Shown here: piece by piece, positions 37,148 through 46,186 of the stretch | How the letters are laid out: every line of letters starts with the position of its first letter | Numbering within the stretch: position 1 is the stretch's first letter | NCBI GenBank assembly: GCA_009773415.1 | Contig: WSNO01000015.1 | Location: forward strand, 1-59,959 | DNA length: 59,959 nt | Reading direction: 5' to 3' | Source of the DNA: Nitrospirota bacterium | GTDB lineage: Bacteria > Nitrospirota > Thermodesulfovibrionia > Thermodesulfovibrionales > Dissulfurispiraceae | Position numbers and translations under genes: made by a program | Notes under the pieces: generated by a model | Told to the model about the DNA's origin: nothing | What the model saw: only the letters and a program-made list of their open reading frames with translations | Databases searched by the model: none

Positions 37148-38374
37148 CTACTTCTTGCTGAACAGTATGTTGAGAACCGTATCCACTCTTTTGAGTGCGT
37201 TGACAATCGCTGCCGCCTCCCCTGCGCTCAGCGCAGGCGTCTCAATCGAAGCAACCACTTCGCATACTGCATCAAATGCCGTGCCGGTGTTCAAATCCTC
37301 GTCCATGCGGAGCCGAAACTCAGCGATCAGTTTTTCTGCGACAATGCTTTTCACGGCAGCGGCTCTCCCGGCCCTTTTTGCAAGCAGACGAATCATGTTG
37401 CGAAGCGACCGCAGGCGGGACGCTGCACGATGCATTTGTTCAGCCGTGAAGTCGAATGGTTCACGGTAATGTCTGTCGATTAAAAAAAATCGGATCTCGG
37501 CAAAACTGTATCCCTCCGAACGCAGCGTATCCGTATAGACGATATTCCCCTTGCTCTTTGACATCTTGCGCCCGTCAACGAGAAGATTGTTGCCGTGCAG
37601 CCAGTAGCGGGCCATCGGATACGGCCGCACCGACTCAAGAATGGCGATATTGTAATCATGGTGGCGATAGAGGTTGTCGACGCCTCCGCAATAGATGGAA
37701 AGCGTGTCGTCGAAGTACTGAAGCAGCGTGCTCGCGTCCTGCACGTTCCATGACGGACGCCCCCTGCCGATGACGGTGTCCCAGCAGCCGTCCTTTCCGC
37801 CCGGACAGCCGTGCCAGAGAATAAAGTCCCCCAGATTCCATTGCACGCCGGGGTATGTATCCTTATGGAAGCGTCGCTTTTTCTTCGGCCATGTGGCCAT
37901 ATCAAGGCCGAACAACCTGCCGAATCTCTTGAACCTGAGCGGATCAAAATAAACATTCCCGTCGTGCCAGTAGGCAACCGTGCGCTTCAGCAGTTCCTGA
38001 ATGATTGCAACGGCGTGCTCTACATGTTCGGATGCGAGCGGCAGATAATCCGGCCGCTTCATGCCGAGCGCATCGGTCTCTTTCAGAAATTGTCCGATAT
38101 TCCGGTCGGTCAGTTTTTTTACGGTTGTTTTTTCTTTTTCAGCCTCGCGGAGCGCCTTGTCTTCAATGTCGGTAATAATCATGCCGCGCTTCACGGCGAA
38201 CCCCGAATACTCAAGATACCGGACGAGAATGTCTTCAAACAAAAAAGTGCGCATGTTGCCGATATGAGCCCGCTGGTATACGGATGGACCGCAGGTAAAA
38301 ATAGTGACCGTTTTCGGGTCGACCGGTCTGAAGGTCTCCATCTTCCGGCCGAAGGTGTTGAAGAGTTTCAGCAT
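37148..38374 (-). CDS. Cysteinyl-tRNA synthetase paralogue with lost zinc ligands
   Basis: The 408-residue protein is homologous to CysRS from end to end but has marked changes. The first Zn ligand region (TCGPSVYQ, Cys28) is kept. HIGH is HIGNMR (residues 37-42), the second ligand is Asp213 in SWNVQDAS where CysRS has GWHIECS, and the HHENE motif is HHDYN, so the final Glu is Asn242. KMSKSKGN (270-277) is intact. In true CysRS the zinc binds the cysteine thiol, so loss of two ligands argues for another substrate or no aminoacylation. It lacks most of the C-terminal anticodon domain. The housekeeping cysS must be elsewhere. Confidence 0.75.
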   Translation of the reverse strand: MLKLFNTFGRKMETFRPVDPKTVTIFTCGPSVYQRAHIGNMRTFLFEDILVRYLEYSGFAVKRGMIITDIEDKALREAEKEKTTVKKLTDRNIGQFLKETDALGMKRPDYLPLASEHVEHAVAIIQELLKRTVAYWHDGNVYFDPLRFKRFGRLFGLDMATWPKKKRRFHKDTYPGVQWNLGDFILWHGCPGGKDGCWDTVIGRGRPSWNVQDASTLLQYFDDTLSIYCGGVDNLYRHHDYNIAILESVRPYPMARYWLHGNNLLVDGRKMSKSKGNIVYTDTLRSEGYSFAEIRFFLIDRHYREPFDFTAEQMHRAASRLRSLRNMIRLLAKRAGRAAAVKSIVAEKLIAEFRLRMDEDLNTGTAFDAVCEVVASIETPALSAGEAAAIVNALKRVDTVLNILFSKK

Positions 38375-38438
38375 GGGCGAGTCTCCTTATTTATGGTAAA
38401 AAAGCACCTTAACATTATTGTACCGCATAACCGCATTC

Positions 38439-39797
38439 TCACCGCCTGTCCGCCACTCGCCGCCATGCTCCTCCGCGGAACCGGAGAACCATGAGTACCG
38501 TCTGAACCGCCATCGAAACGACCATCGCAATCCAGACGCCTGTTGCGCCGTATCCGAGCCAGAAAGTCAGAACAGCGGCAAGCGGCAGGCGAACTATCCA
38601 CATCGCGGTGATAACCACCCGCATCGTGCCGCGTGTATCACCTGCGCCCTGCAGGCATCCGCCGAGGATGACGCTGAAAGCCATGAGCGGGGCGACCGCC
38701 ATGTTGAACTGCAGATACCGGGCGGTCTCCTGAAGCACCGAGGGATCGCGGGCGAGCAGTGCGGCGACGGACTCCGCAGCGAAAAAAATGCCGATTGCCG
38801 GAATGCTGACGCAGGCGGCTCCCGCCCCCGCTATCTTCCAGCCGACTTCTTGCGCACGGTCTGGGTTGCCTGCGCCCAGGTTCTGCCCCATCAGCACCGA
38901 AGCCGCCATGTTCAAAGCAAACGCCGGCAAAAACAGAATTGCCTCAATCCGCAATCCGCTTGTAATGGCTGCCAGTGCGGTTATGCTCTCCTCTCCAAGA
39001 CGGCCGAGCATGTTGTATAAAATGATGGTTCCCGCGTTCCATGCTGTTTGAAGTGCCGCCGACGGCCAGCTGATTGCAAAGACGCGCCGAATGGTGTCGG
39101 TCGAAATCCGGAACGGACCCCTGCAGACAGACCGCCAGCGTGACCCCAGAAGAAGCATGACGAGAACAAGCACACCTGCGATTATCGATGCGGCATTTGC
39201 GAGCGCGATGCCGCGATAGCCGAGGCCGACGTGAAACACCAGGAACCACACGGCGACGACATTCACCATCATGACGAGAAACATCGTCACAAGCGGCTTC
39301 ATCGGCTCGCCGCTTGCGCGAAACACCGCATTCGCTATAAGCAACAGATAATTCGGTCCGAGCGTCAGACCGAAAATCCGGAGAAAATCAGCGGCTATTT
39401 CCTGCGTTTCGGGCGGAAATCCGGCAAACAAAACGATTTCGCGGCTGAAAATCGAAACAATAATCGTCAGCGCCGCCGCAACCGCCGCCCCGAACGCAAG
39501 CGACTGACGTGCGACAGAAAGCGCCTCCGGAAAGTCGCCGGCGCCGATGGCCCGAGACACGATTGCAACCGTCCCGATGCTGATCGCATTGGCCAGAATA
39601 ATCACGAGGAAATATATCTGACTGACAAATCCTACCGCAGCCTGCACCGCCGGACTGATAAGTCCCGCAACATAGACGTCGACAAAGATGACGACAAAGT
39701 TGAACAGCATGATCAACACCATCGGCCACGACATCTGCCAGATGTTTTTCCAGGGGTTTCCTGTGGTAAGGCTCAGGTGGTCAGTGTTGGACGGCAT
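38439..39797 (-). CDS. MATE-family efflux transporter
   Basis: The 452-residue protein has about twelve hydrophobic helices and the MATE layout of two six-helix halves. The N-terminal WKNIWQMSWPMVLIMLFNFVVIFVD and the FVSQIYFLVIILANAISIGTVAIVSRAIGAGD stretch match helices 1-2; LGPNYLLLIANAVFRASGEPMKPL matches mid-family signatures (landmarks). MATE pumps export drugs or metabolites using Na+ or H+. Substrate and ion are unknown. It is divergent from the lytS-like gene. Confidence 0.92.
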   Translation of the reverse strand: MPSNTDHLSLTTGNPWKNIWQMSWPMVLIMLFNFVVIFVDVYVAGLISPAVQAAVGFVSQIYFLVIILANAISIGTVAIVSRAIGAGDFPEALSVARQSLAFGAAVAAALTIIVSIFSREIVLFAGFPPETQEIAADFLRIFGLTLGPNYLLLIANAVFRASGEPMKPLVTMFLVMMVNVVAVWFLVFHVGLGYRGIALANAASIIAGVLVLVMLLLGSRWRSVCRGPFRISTDTIRRVFAISWPSAALQTAWNAGTIILYNMLGRLGEESITALAAITSGLRIEAILFLPAFALNMAASVLMGQNLGAGNPDRAQEVGWKIAGAGAACVSIPAIGIFFAAESVAALLARDPSVLQETARYLQFNMAVAPLMAFSVILGGCLQGAGDTRGTMRVVITAMWIVRLPLAAVLTFWLGYGATGVWIAMVVSMAVQTVLMVLRFRGGAWRRVADRR

Positions 39798-39989
39798 GAG
39801 GACTCGCTACATTGGGCATAGTGATTATTTTACCTGAAAAACTGCGCGGCGTTCGCATCCTGGTGAAGATGTGCTGACAGCCCGGACAATGCGGAGCCCT
39901 GCCCGCTGAGAGTGCAAACCGTCAGCTTGTCTGTATTCTGCCTCAGAGAAAGAACTCTCTCCTTCCGGCTTTTTGAGGTAAAATACCGC

Positions 39990-41720
39990 ATGGAGACGTT
40001 CAACCCTGCACACGGCATGATTGGCCTGCTGATAAGCCTGCTTGAGCGGCTTGGCATTTTTGCGGCTGGCTTTATTGTGCTGATGCGGTTTAACGCTTTC
40101 AAGCGCCTGATTACCGGAAAGGCGACGCGCTATGAAAAACTGACCCTTTCCGTTGTATTCGGACTCTTCGGCATCGCGGGCACCTATCTGGGCGTGCCGG
40201 TGCATGACGCTATCGCAAACTCGCGTGTCGTAGGCGTTGCGCTGGGCGGCATTCTGGGCGGCCCGCTCGTCGGCTTCTCTGCCGGACTCATTGCGGGCGG
40301 ACACCGGTTTTTGATCGACATCGGAGGGTTCACCGCGCTTGCGTGCGGCATTGCGACCATTGCGGAAGGATGCTTCGGGAGCCTGCTCTATCACAAAATC
40401 AAAAAAGAGCGCTTTGATCCGCAGGCGGCATTTATTGTGGGACTGGCGGTTGAGATTCTTCAGATGATTATCATACTGCTGATCGCCAGGCCCGTCGATG
40501 CGGCATTTCAGCTTGTTCAGGTGATCGCAGTACCGATGATTCTCGCCAACTCCCTGGGCCTCGCCGTATTTGTGAAGCTGGTCGAGTCCATGTCAAAAGA
40601 GCAGGAGCGGTTCGGGGCGTATCAGGCGCAGACCGCGCTGAAAATCGCCCTCCGCACCCTCCCGATACTGCGTAGCGGGCTGAATCATGAGTCGGCAACA
40701 AAAAGCGCCCGGATTATTCTCGAAATGACCGACCTGGACGCGGTAGCGCTCACCGATGAACGGCAAATCCTTGCGCATGTGGGCGCTGAGGCTGATCACC
40801 ATAAGCCTCACACTCCCCTGCTGACCTCCGCGACGCGCCATGCCCTCTCTTCCGGCGAAATAGTGGTAGCATCAACAAGAGATGAAATAGGCTGCACGCA
40901 TCCGTCCTGCGGCCTGGGATCAGCCATTATTGTTCCGCTCAAACGTCAGGAAAAGACTATTGGAGCATTGAAGCTCTACCGGCTGAAAGAACAGCGCATC
41001 AGTCCGCTCGACATGGAACTGGCAAACGGGCTGGCGCATCTTTTCTCAAACCAGATTGAACTTGCGGAGCTCGACAACCAGCGCAAGCTTGCAAAAGAGG
41101 CTGAAATCAGGGCGCTTCAGGCACAGATTAACCCTCATTTTCTCTTCAATACGCTGAACACTGTCAGAAGTTACATGCGCACCGACATCGAGACCGCCCG
41201 GCGTCTCATGGTGAAACTTGCGGAATTTCTGCGGAAAAACATGAACCCCGGCAATGAAGACATGCCTCTTTCCGTCGAGATTGAACACTGCAAAACCTAT
41301 ATTGAAATTGAATCAGCCCGTTTTGACGACCGGGTAAGGGCGCGTTTTGACGTTGACAATGCCGCGCTTGACTGCCGGGTTCCGCCGCTGATACTGCAGC
41401 CCATCGTCGAAAATGCCCTGAAGCACGGCATTCTTCGGAAGGAGTGCGGCGGAGAACTTCTTGTGTCTGCCCGCCGGGAAAACGGCGCGCTCCGGATCAG
41501 TGTTGCCGACGACGGGGAAGGCATGACCGGCGCGACACTCTCCGGCCTGTTCAGTGATCAAGGATCGGCGTCCGGCGGGGCGTCGGACAGCGGTTCGGGA
41601 ATCGCCCTCAGGAATATAAATGCGCGGCTTGTTGCGCTGTACGGATCGCGCCACGCGCTGTCCGTTGAAAGCACTCCCCAGAAAGGAACGGTTGTTTCGT
41701 TTACCGTGCCGGTGCATTGA
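39990..41720 (+). CDS. LytS/BtsS-type membrane sensor histidine kinase
   Basis: From ATG 39990 the protein is 576 residues. The N-terminal 5TM-5TMR LytS module (to about residue 200) includes VALGGILGGPLVGFSAGLIAGGHRF. A GAF domain spans roughly 220-360. The His_kinase domain has the phosphorylatable histidine in ALQAQINPHFLFNTLNTV, and an ATPase lid follows (DDGEGM, SGIALRNINARL). It probably autophosphorylates and passes phosphate to the adjacent response regulator. Relatives sense pyruvate or cell-wall state; the signal here is unknown. An upstream extension is open but lacks family sequence; a TAAAAT box (39979-39984) lies close to the ATG. Confidence 0.88.
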   Translation: METFNPAHGMIGLLISLLERLGIFAAGFIVLMRFNAFKRLITGKATRYEKLTLSVVFGLFGIAGTYLGVPVHDAIANSRVVGVALGGILGGPLVGFSAGLIAGGHRFLIDIGGFTALACGIATIAEGCFGSLLYHKIKKERFDPQAAFIVGLAVEILQMIIILLIARPVDAAFQLVQVIAVPMILANSLGLAVFVKLVESMSKEQERFGAYQAQTALKIALRTLPILRSGLNHESATKSARIILEMTDLDAVALTDERQILAHVGAEADHHKPHTPLLTSATRHALSSGEIVVASTRDEIGCTHPSCGLGSAIIVPLKRQEKTIGALKLYRLKEQRISPLDMELANGLAHLFSNQIELAELDNQRKLAKEAEIRALQAQINPHFLFNTLNTVRSYMRTDIETARRLMVKLAEFLRKNMNPGNEDMPLSVEIEHCKTYIEIESARFDDRVRARFDVDNAALDCRVPPLILQPIVENALKHGILRKECGGELLVSARRENGALRISVADDGEGMTGATLSGLFSDQGSASGGASDSGSGIALRNINARLVALYGSRHALSVESTPQKGTVVSFTVPVH

Positions 41721-41722
41721 CC

Positions 41723-42481
41723 ATGACCATTCGAGCCTGCATTATCGACGATGAAGCGCCGGCCCGGCGCGAACTCAAGTTTCTGCTGGGCCAGATTGAC
41801 GATGTTGAGGTGGTCTGCGAGGCTGCCAACGGGGCAATCGGACTGAAAAAGATTCGCGAGCACTGCCCGGACGTGATTTTTCTCGACATCAACATGCCCG
41901 GACTGAACGGGCTGGAACTTTCACAGATTCTTGCGGACCTGCCGACGCAACCGCTTGTCGTCTTTGCCACGGCGTATGAGCAGTATGCTCTTCAGGCGTT
42001 TGACGTCAGCGCGTTTGACTATATTCTGAAGCCGTTTGAGCTGGAACGTCTCCAGAAAACTTTTGCAAAAATGCGCAAGATCGTGCACCCGCCGGTGTCC
42101 CCGACAGAAGCTCCGCCGGCGCTCCCTGCCCTGGAGTCCGGAAACAGGCTCCTCAAAATACCGGCGTACAAAAACGACCGTATCATTCCGCTCGCACCTG
42201 ACCGGATTCTGTGTGCGCGTGCTGCTGAGGGAGACGTGCTCATTCAGACGTTCGACGGACAGTACATGACAAAATCCACCCTGAATGATCTTGAGCAGAA
42301 ACTTGCCTCCCATGGCTTTATCCGCACGCACCGCAGCTCGCTGGTGAATCTGCAGCATGTTGCCGAAATCATTCCGTGGTTTAACGGCAGCTACAAGCTT
42401 GTCATGAATGATCGGCAGAAAACCGAGATTCTGGTCAGCCGCTACCATGCGAAGGAGCTGAAAAAGCATTTTGACCTGTAG
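41723..42481 (+). CDS. LytR/AlgR-type response regulator (REC-LytTR)
   Basis: From ATG 41723 the protein is 252 residues. A receiver domain (ACIIDDEAPARRELKFLL, with phosphoacceptor Asp55 in FLDINMPGLNGLEL and KPFELERL) precedes a C-terminal LytTR DNA-binding domain, marked by LKIPAYKNDRIIPLAPDRI, LEQKLASHGFIRTHRSSLVN and NGSYKLVMNDRQKTEILVSR (landmarks). It is the partner of the kinase directly upstream. A TTG at 41717 overlapping the kinase stop is an alternative start, but the ATG fits family length. Targets are not evident. Confidence 0.9.
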   Translation: MTIRACIIDDEAPARRELKFLLGQIDDVEVVCEAANGAIGLKKIREHCPDVIFLDINMPGLNGLELSQILADLPTQPLVVFATAYEQYALQAFDVSAFDYILKPFELERLQKTFAKMRKIVHPPVSPTEAPPALPALESGNRLLKIPAYKNDRIIPLAPDRILCARAAEGDVLIQTFDGQYMTKSTLNDLEQKLASHGFIRTHRSSLVNLQHVAEIIPWFNGSYKLVMNDRQKTEILVSRYHAKELKKHFDL

Positions 42482-42650
42482 CCACGTTTAACCCGAAATT
42501 GTCATGAGCATTTGTAGTATTTTTGTCACTCCCGCTTGCCTGCCTGTGCGTGGCCGCACGCAGAAAGGTCGGAAGTCTGTCCGCAGGTTTCGTGCCGGAA
42601 GGATTCCGGACATCCTTTGCAGGACAAGCGTAAGACGGGCACGTCACAAA

Positions 42651-42681
42651 AAAAGGAGGGGCATACAGAATGCCTCCCCCG
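42651..42681 (-). terminator. Terminator after glnB
   Basis: On the minus strand GGGGAGGCAT, a 5-base loop and ATGCCCCTCC form an imperfect stem (a 2-base bulge), followed by TTTTTTT. It lies 24 bp after glnB and between convergent genes. Confidence 0.6.
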
Positions 42682-42704
42682 TGACACTACCCTGCAATGA
42701 CCGC

Positions 42705-43097
<393 letters not shown>

Positions 43098-44450
43098 CTA
43101 GTTCAGATTGTACGCCTTTTCCCCGTGCTGGCTTTCGTCGAGGCCCGTAACTTCGTCTTCGGCATCGACCCGAAGACCGACAACCGCCTTGATTATCATA
43201 AAAATGATAAAAGTCATGATAGCGGTATAGGCAATCGTAACGCCGCATGCAATAATCTGGACCATGAGCTGACCGGGATTGCCGTACAGAAGACCCTTGC
43301 CTGCTTCATTGATTGCCGGGTCCGCAAAGATGCCGGTCAGAACCGCGCCGAGCGTGCCTGCTATGCCGTGAATGCCGAATGCATCGAGCGCATCATCATA
43401 GCCGAGCTTCGGCTTCAGATATGCAACTGCCATGTAGGGAACCACTCCGGCCAGAGCACCGATGACGATCGCGCCGGAGATATTAACAAAACCCGCGGCC
43501 GGCGTAATTGCGACGAGACCGGCTACCGCTCCCGATGCCAGGCCAAGGACCGTCGGCTTCTTGTGATGCATCCATTCCGTCATCATCCACGCAACCGCGG
43601 CAACAGCCGTTGCAGTGTTTGTGTTGATAAACGCGGCGCCGGCAAGGCCGTTTGCGCCGAGGGCTGACCCCGCGTTAAATCCGAACCAGCCGAACCAGAG
43701 GAGGCCGGCTCCGATGACACAGAGGGTAAGATTGTTCGGAATCAGGTTCGCCTCACGGCGCTTCCCGAGAAGAATCGCGCCGACCAGGCCCGCAAAGCCG
43801 GCGTTGATATGAACGACCGTGCCGCCTGCAAAGTCGAGCGCGCCGAGCTTCGCAAGAAAACCGCCGCCCCAGACCCAGTGCGCAACAGGAATATACACCG
43901 CGGTCATCCAGAGTACGCAGAAGAGCACCCAGGCAGAGAACTTCATCCGCTCGATATACGAACCGCTTGCAAGCGCGACCGTAATTGCGGCAAAGGTAAG
44001 CTGGAACACGATAAAGATGTATTCGGGGATCGTCTTTGCCAGGTCGGTGATGCTGTTGACGCCGATACCGGCCAGCATGAACTTGCTCATGTCGCCGATA
44101 AACCCGCCGACGTCTCCGCTGAAGGTAAGCGTATATCCGTACACAACCCACAGAATGCTGACGATGCAGAACGCCACAAATGACATAGCCATGGTGTTCA
44201 GGGCGTCTTTCTTCTTTGCTAGACTGCCGTAAAAGAGCGCAAGCCCCGGCAGAGTCATCAGCATTACAAGGGCGGTCGCGACAATCATCCACGCAGTATC
44301 GCCGGTATCAATCTTCATCGGAGCCGCTGCTTCAGCAGGTGCCGCAGGTGCTGAGACTGCCGGAGCCGGAGCCTTTTCATCCGCCGCAAGGGCAAAACCT
44401 GAGAAGCAGAGCAGCGCCAGAACCATCATTATACTCAGAAGCCGTTTCAT
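43098..44450 (-). CDS. amtB: Ammonium transporter
   Basis: The protein is 450 residues from ATG 44450. A cleavable signal ([22 protein letters not shown]) and an Ala/Pro-rich linker precede an 11-helix Amt domain. Amt hallmarks are [40 protein letters not shown] and [19 protein letters not shown]. The conserved His pair regions are intact. The upstream extension of the frame is ignored because the signal peptide starts here with AGGAGGAA just before it. AmtB takes up ammonium and is gated by PII, encoded next. Confidence 0.97.
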   Translation of the reverse strand: MKRLLSIMMVLALLCFSGFALAADEKAPAPAVSAPAAPAEAAAPMKIDTGDTAWMIVATALVMLMTLPGLALFYGSLAKKKDALNTMAMSFVAFCIVSILWVVYGYTLTFSGDVGGFIGDMSKFMLAGIGVNSITDLAKTIPEYIFIVFQLTFAAITVALASGSYIERMKFSAWVLFCVLWMTAVYIPVAHWVWGGGFLAKLGALDFAGGTVVHINAGFAGLVGAILLGKRREANLIPNNLTLCVIGAGLLWFGWFGFNAGSALGANGLAGAAFINTNTATAVAAVAWMMTEWMHHKKPTVLGLASGAVAGLVAITPAAGFVNISGAIVIGALAGVVPYMAVAYLKPKLGYDDALDAFGIHGIAGTLGAVLTGIFADPAINEAGKGLLYGNPGQLMVQIIACGVTIAYTAIMTFIIFMIIKAVVGLRVDAEDEVTGLDESQHGEKAYNLN

Positions 44451-44486
44451 GATATTCCTCCTTAAGTGCATTCCCTGCCTTCGTGA

Positions 44487-45362
44487 TTAGAAACTGAAGG
44501 TCAGGCCGACGCCGTAGACAAAGTTCTTGTCGAGCTTGCCGTTTACGTTATACGAAACACCGTCCACTTCCTTCTTTGCCTTGCTCGACAGCGGGAACGT
44601 AAACTGCGCCGTCGGGGAGACTGCAAACCCCTTGCCGAGCGGAATCGTAAAGCCGGCCTTCAGCATACCGTCATGAAACGCGCTGTATTTTTTTCCCGAA
44701 TAATCCCCGGCAGCGCCGTCATATGTCTTCCAATAGTCGCCGTCACCGATAAAGTAGGCTGCCGACGCACCGAGATCCAAAGTGATGTCGCCGGTGGCGA
44801 TCTTGTAGATCGGCTCGGCATGCGACAGCGACATGTTGATATACGTTCCCGGATATGAGCGGATGTCGCGATACACAGCAAGAGTCGGCTTGCCGTACCA
44901 GTCATACGTGGCGGAGAGAAAGAGCTCTTCGGTCTCCTTCGTATACTTGGTGCCGTAATATATAAAGCCGCCGGTAATGCTCAGCTTGTCGAGGGGCGAA
45001 TACGTATAGCTCAGCGTCAGATCAGTTTCGTTCCAGCTGCGCTTGCCCGGCCCCTCATTCGTAAGCTCGGGGAAAAAGCTCTGCGTGCCTTTCTGGCGGC
45101 TGTCGATATTGCCCCACATGGTTGCCGTAAACCCTTTATATGAGGCGCTCAGCTGCGGCTGGAGCACAACGCTGTGGGTGCTCAATTCATAGCCGCGAAA
45201 AATATACCGGTTATACGCGCCGAGAGAAACGCTCCCGGTTACCTTGTCTTCTGCAGGGGCTGCCGCTGCGGGCTTTGCCTCCTCTGCCGCATATGCACTG
45301 CCTGCTCCCAATACGCACGTTGCCACAACAGATACCATCATTTTCTTCCATAGTGCCTTCAT
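44487..45362 (-). CDS. TorF-like putative porin
   Basis: From ATG 45362 (GAGGGAACA before it) the protein is 291 residues. The signal peptide (MVSVVATCVLGAGSAYAAE) is followed by the TorF-family start TGSVSLGAYNRYIFRGYELS. Alternating beta-strand segments follow, with the terminal strand NFVYGVGLTFSF ending in Phe, typical of outer-membrane barrels. TorF porins often lie near amtB-glnB in Proteobacteria, so it may help ammonium or another nitrogen compound cross the outer membrane; that is inference. It lies 47 bp after the HTH gene and 36 bp before amtB. Confidence 0.8.
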   Translation of the reverse strand: MKALWKKMMVSVVATCVLGAGSAYAAEEAKPAAAAPAEDKVTGSVSLGAYNRYIFRGYELSTHSVVLQPQLSASYKGFTATMWGNIDSRQKGTQSFFPELTNEGPGKRSWNETDLTLSYTYSPLDKLSITGGFIYYGTKYTKETEELFLSATYDWYGKPTLAVYRDIRSYPGTYINMSLSHAEPIYKIATGDITLDLGASAAYFIGDGDYWKTYDGAAGDYSGKKYSAFHDGMLKAGFTIPLGKGFAVSPTAQFTFPLSSKAKKEVDGVSYNVNGKLDKNFVYGVGLTFSF

Positions 45363-45409
45363 TGTTCCCTCCTCGTTATTTTTCGATATAAAATGACTGC
45401 TCCGGAAAA

Positions 45410-45598
45410 TCACTGTTGCCTGCTGCCGTCCGCCTTAACCTCCCTTCGTATTCCGTATTTCATCATCTTGTAGCTGATCATCCGCTCCGTTATCCCAAGC
45501 CTTCGGGAAGCTCTCGCCATAACCCATTCGCACTCCTGAAGGGCATGAACTATCTCGTCTCGCTCCATCTGCCTGATTTTCTCCTTTAGAGAACTCAT
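45410..45598 (-). CDS. Stand-alone NifA/Fis-type HTH protein
   Basis: The 62-residue protein is essentially a Fis-type helix-turn-helix. It reads EIVHALQECEWVMARASRRL, then GITERMISYKMMKYGIRRE, closely matching the C-terminus of NifA encoded at 48302-49846 ([20 protein letters not shown], then [16 protein letters not shown]). It has no receiver, GAF or AAA+ domain, so it could bind DNA but not drive sigma-54 open-complex formation. It is first in the operon with the porin, amtB and glnB. It may compete with NifA for enhancer sites or act as an architectural factor; that is inference. Confidence 0.75.
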   Translation of the reverse strand: MSSLKEKIRQMERDEIVHALQECEWVMARASRRLGITERMISYKMMKYGIRREVKADGSRQQ

Positions 45599-45638
45599 AG
45601 TGCTCTCCTCGCCTGGCTTTTGCTGTATTCATGATAAA

Positions 45639-45653
45639 GCCATTTTCATGCCA
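45639..45653 (-). promoter_or_regulatory. Sigma-54 promoter of the HTH-porin-amtB-glnB operon
   Basis: On the minus strand TGGCATGAAAATGGC has GG and GC separated by exactly 10 bases, as in the -24/-12 consensus, with TGGCAT as a good -24 and TGGC in place of TTGC at -12. Transcription would begin near 45627, about 30 nt before the HTH gene. RpoN control fits a nitrogen-response operon and the NifA-type activator nearby. Confidence 0.65.
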
Positions 45654-45706
45654 GAGCATTATCTAACTGAATTAAAAGCATATTTTTATTTTCGTGAGGC
45701 TACAAT

Positions 45707-45724
45707 AATGTATTTAGATACATT
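45707..45724. promoter_or_regulatory. Palindromic site upstream of the nitrogen operon
   Basis: AATGTAT, TTAG, ATACATT forms a perfect 7-bp inverted repeat with a 4-base spacer, about 55-70 bp upstream of the sigma-54 element. It looks like an operator or enhancer site. It does not match the NifA site TGT-N10-ACA, since the spacing between TGT and ACA is 8. Confidence 0.45.
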
Positions 45725-46186
45725 CTTGTAGCTTTTTCTGCGACAAATGTCGGTTTAAAGCGGCGGGACTGCATGATGTGAACCCGGAATGGTCATTGGA
45801 AGCGAGCAGGAACGAGATACATGGTGCCGTTGCTTTGTGTTGTTGTTCCGGCGCTTGCATGTTCTGACTTGAGAGTCGCTCTGAAGCGTACGGGTCATGG
45901 AGGGGTTGCGGCATGAACCAAAATTATCATTGGCAATAGTCCAAAGCATGGCGGAACGGGCAACAAAGCGGATTTATTCGGCGAGACGGCACTTGCAGGG
46001 ATGGTGCCTGGCGAATACCCCGGAGGACGGCTGGATGCCGTCCGGCAATGAGCGGCATTGCTCGTCCTGTCGGGCTAATGACGATTCCGGGTTGAAAGGA
46101 AAGTTCCGACGGTGCAGATGAATCCGGCGGCGCGACAAACGGCGAATGCCGGCTTCAGCGCCGCTCTTCAGCAGATTTTTTTCAGA
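45725..46186. other. Intergenic region upstream of the nitrogen operon
   Basis: No gene is convincing here. A 74-codon plus-strand frame (45897-46121) has no family resemblance. Two adjacent small hairpins occur on the plus strand: 46025-46043 (GGACGGC and GCCGTCC, 5-base loop) and 46045-46061 (GCAATG and CATTGC). The stretch is about 460 bp, long for this compact window, and may hold enhancer sites or a small RNA. Confidence 0.35.

Noticed and set aside
37148-38374. Calling this gene the housekeeping cysS
   Set aside because: HIGH and two zinc ligands are altered and the C-terminal domain is short, so a plain CysRS call would be misleading.
45897-46121. 74-codon ORF in the gap upstream of the nitrogen operon
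   Set aside because: No ribosome-binding site, no family resemblance and mixed composition; hairpins in the DNA explain the region as well. Left as unassigned.
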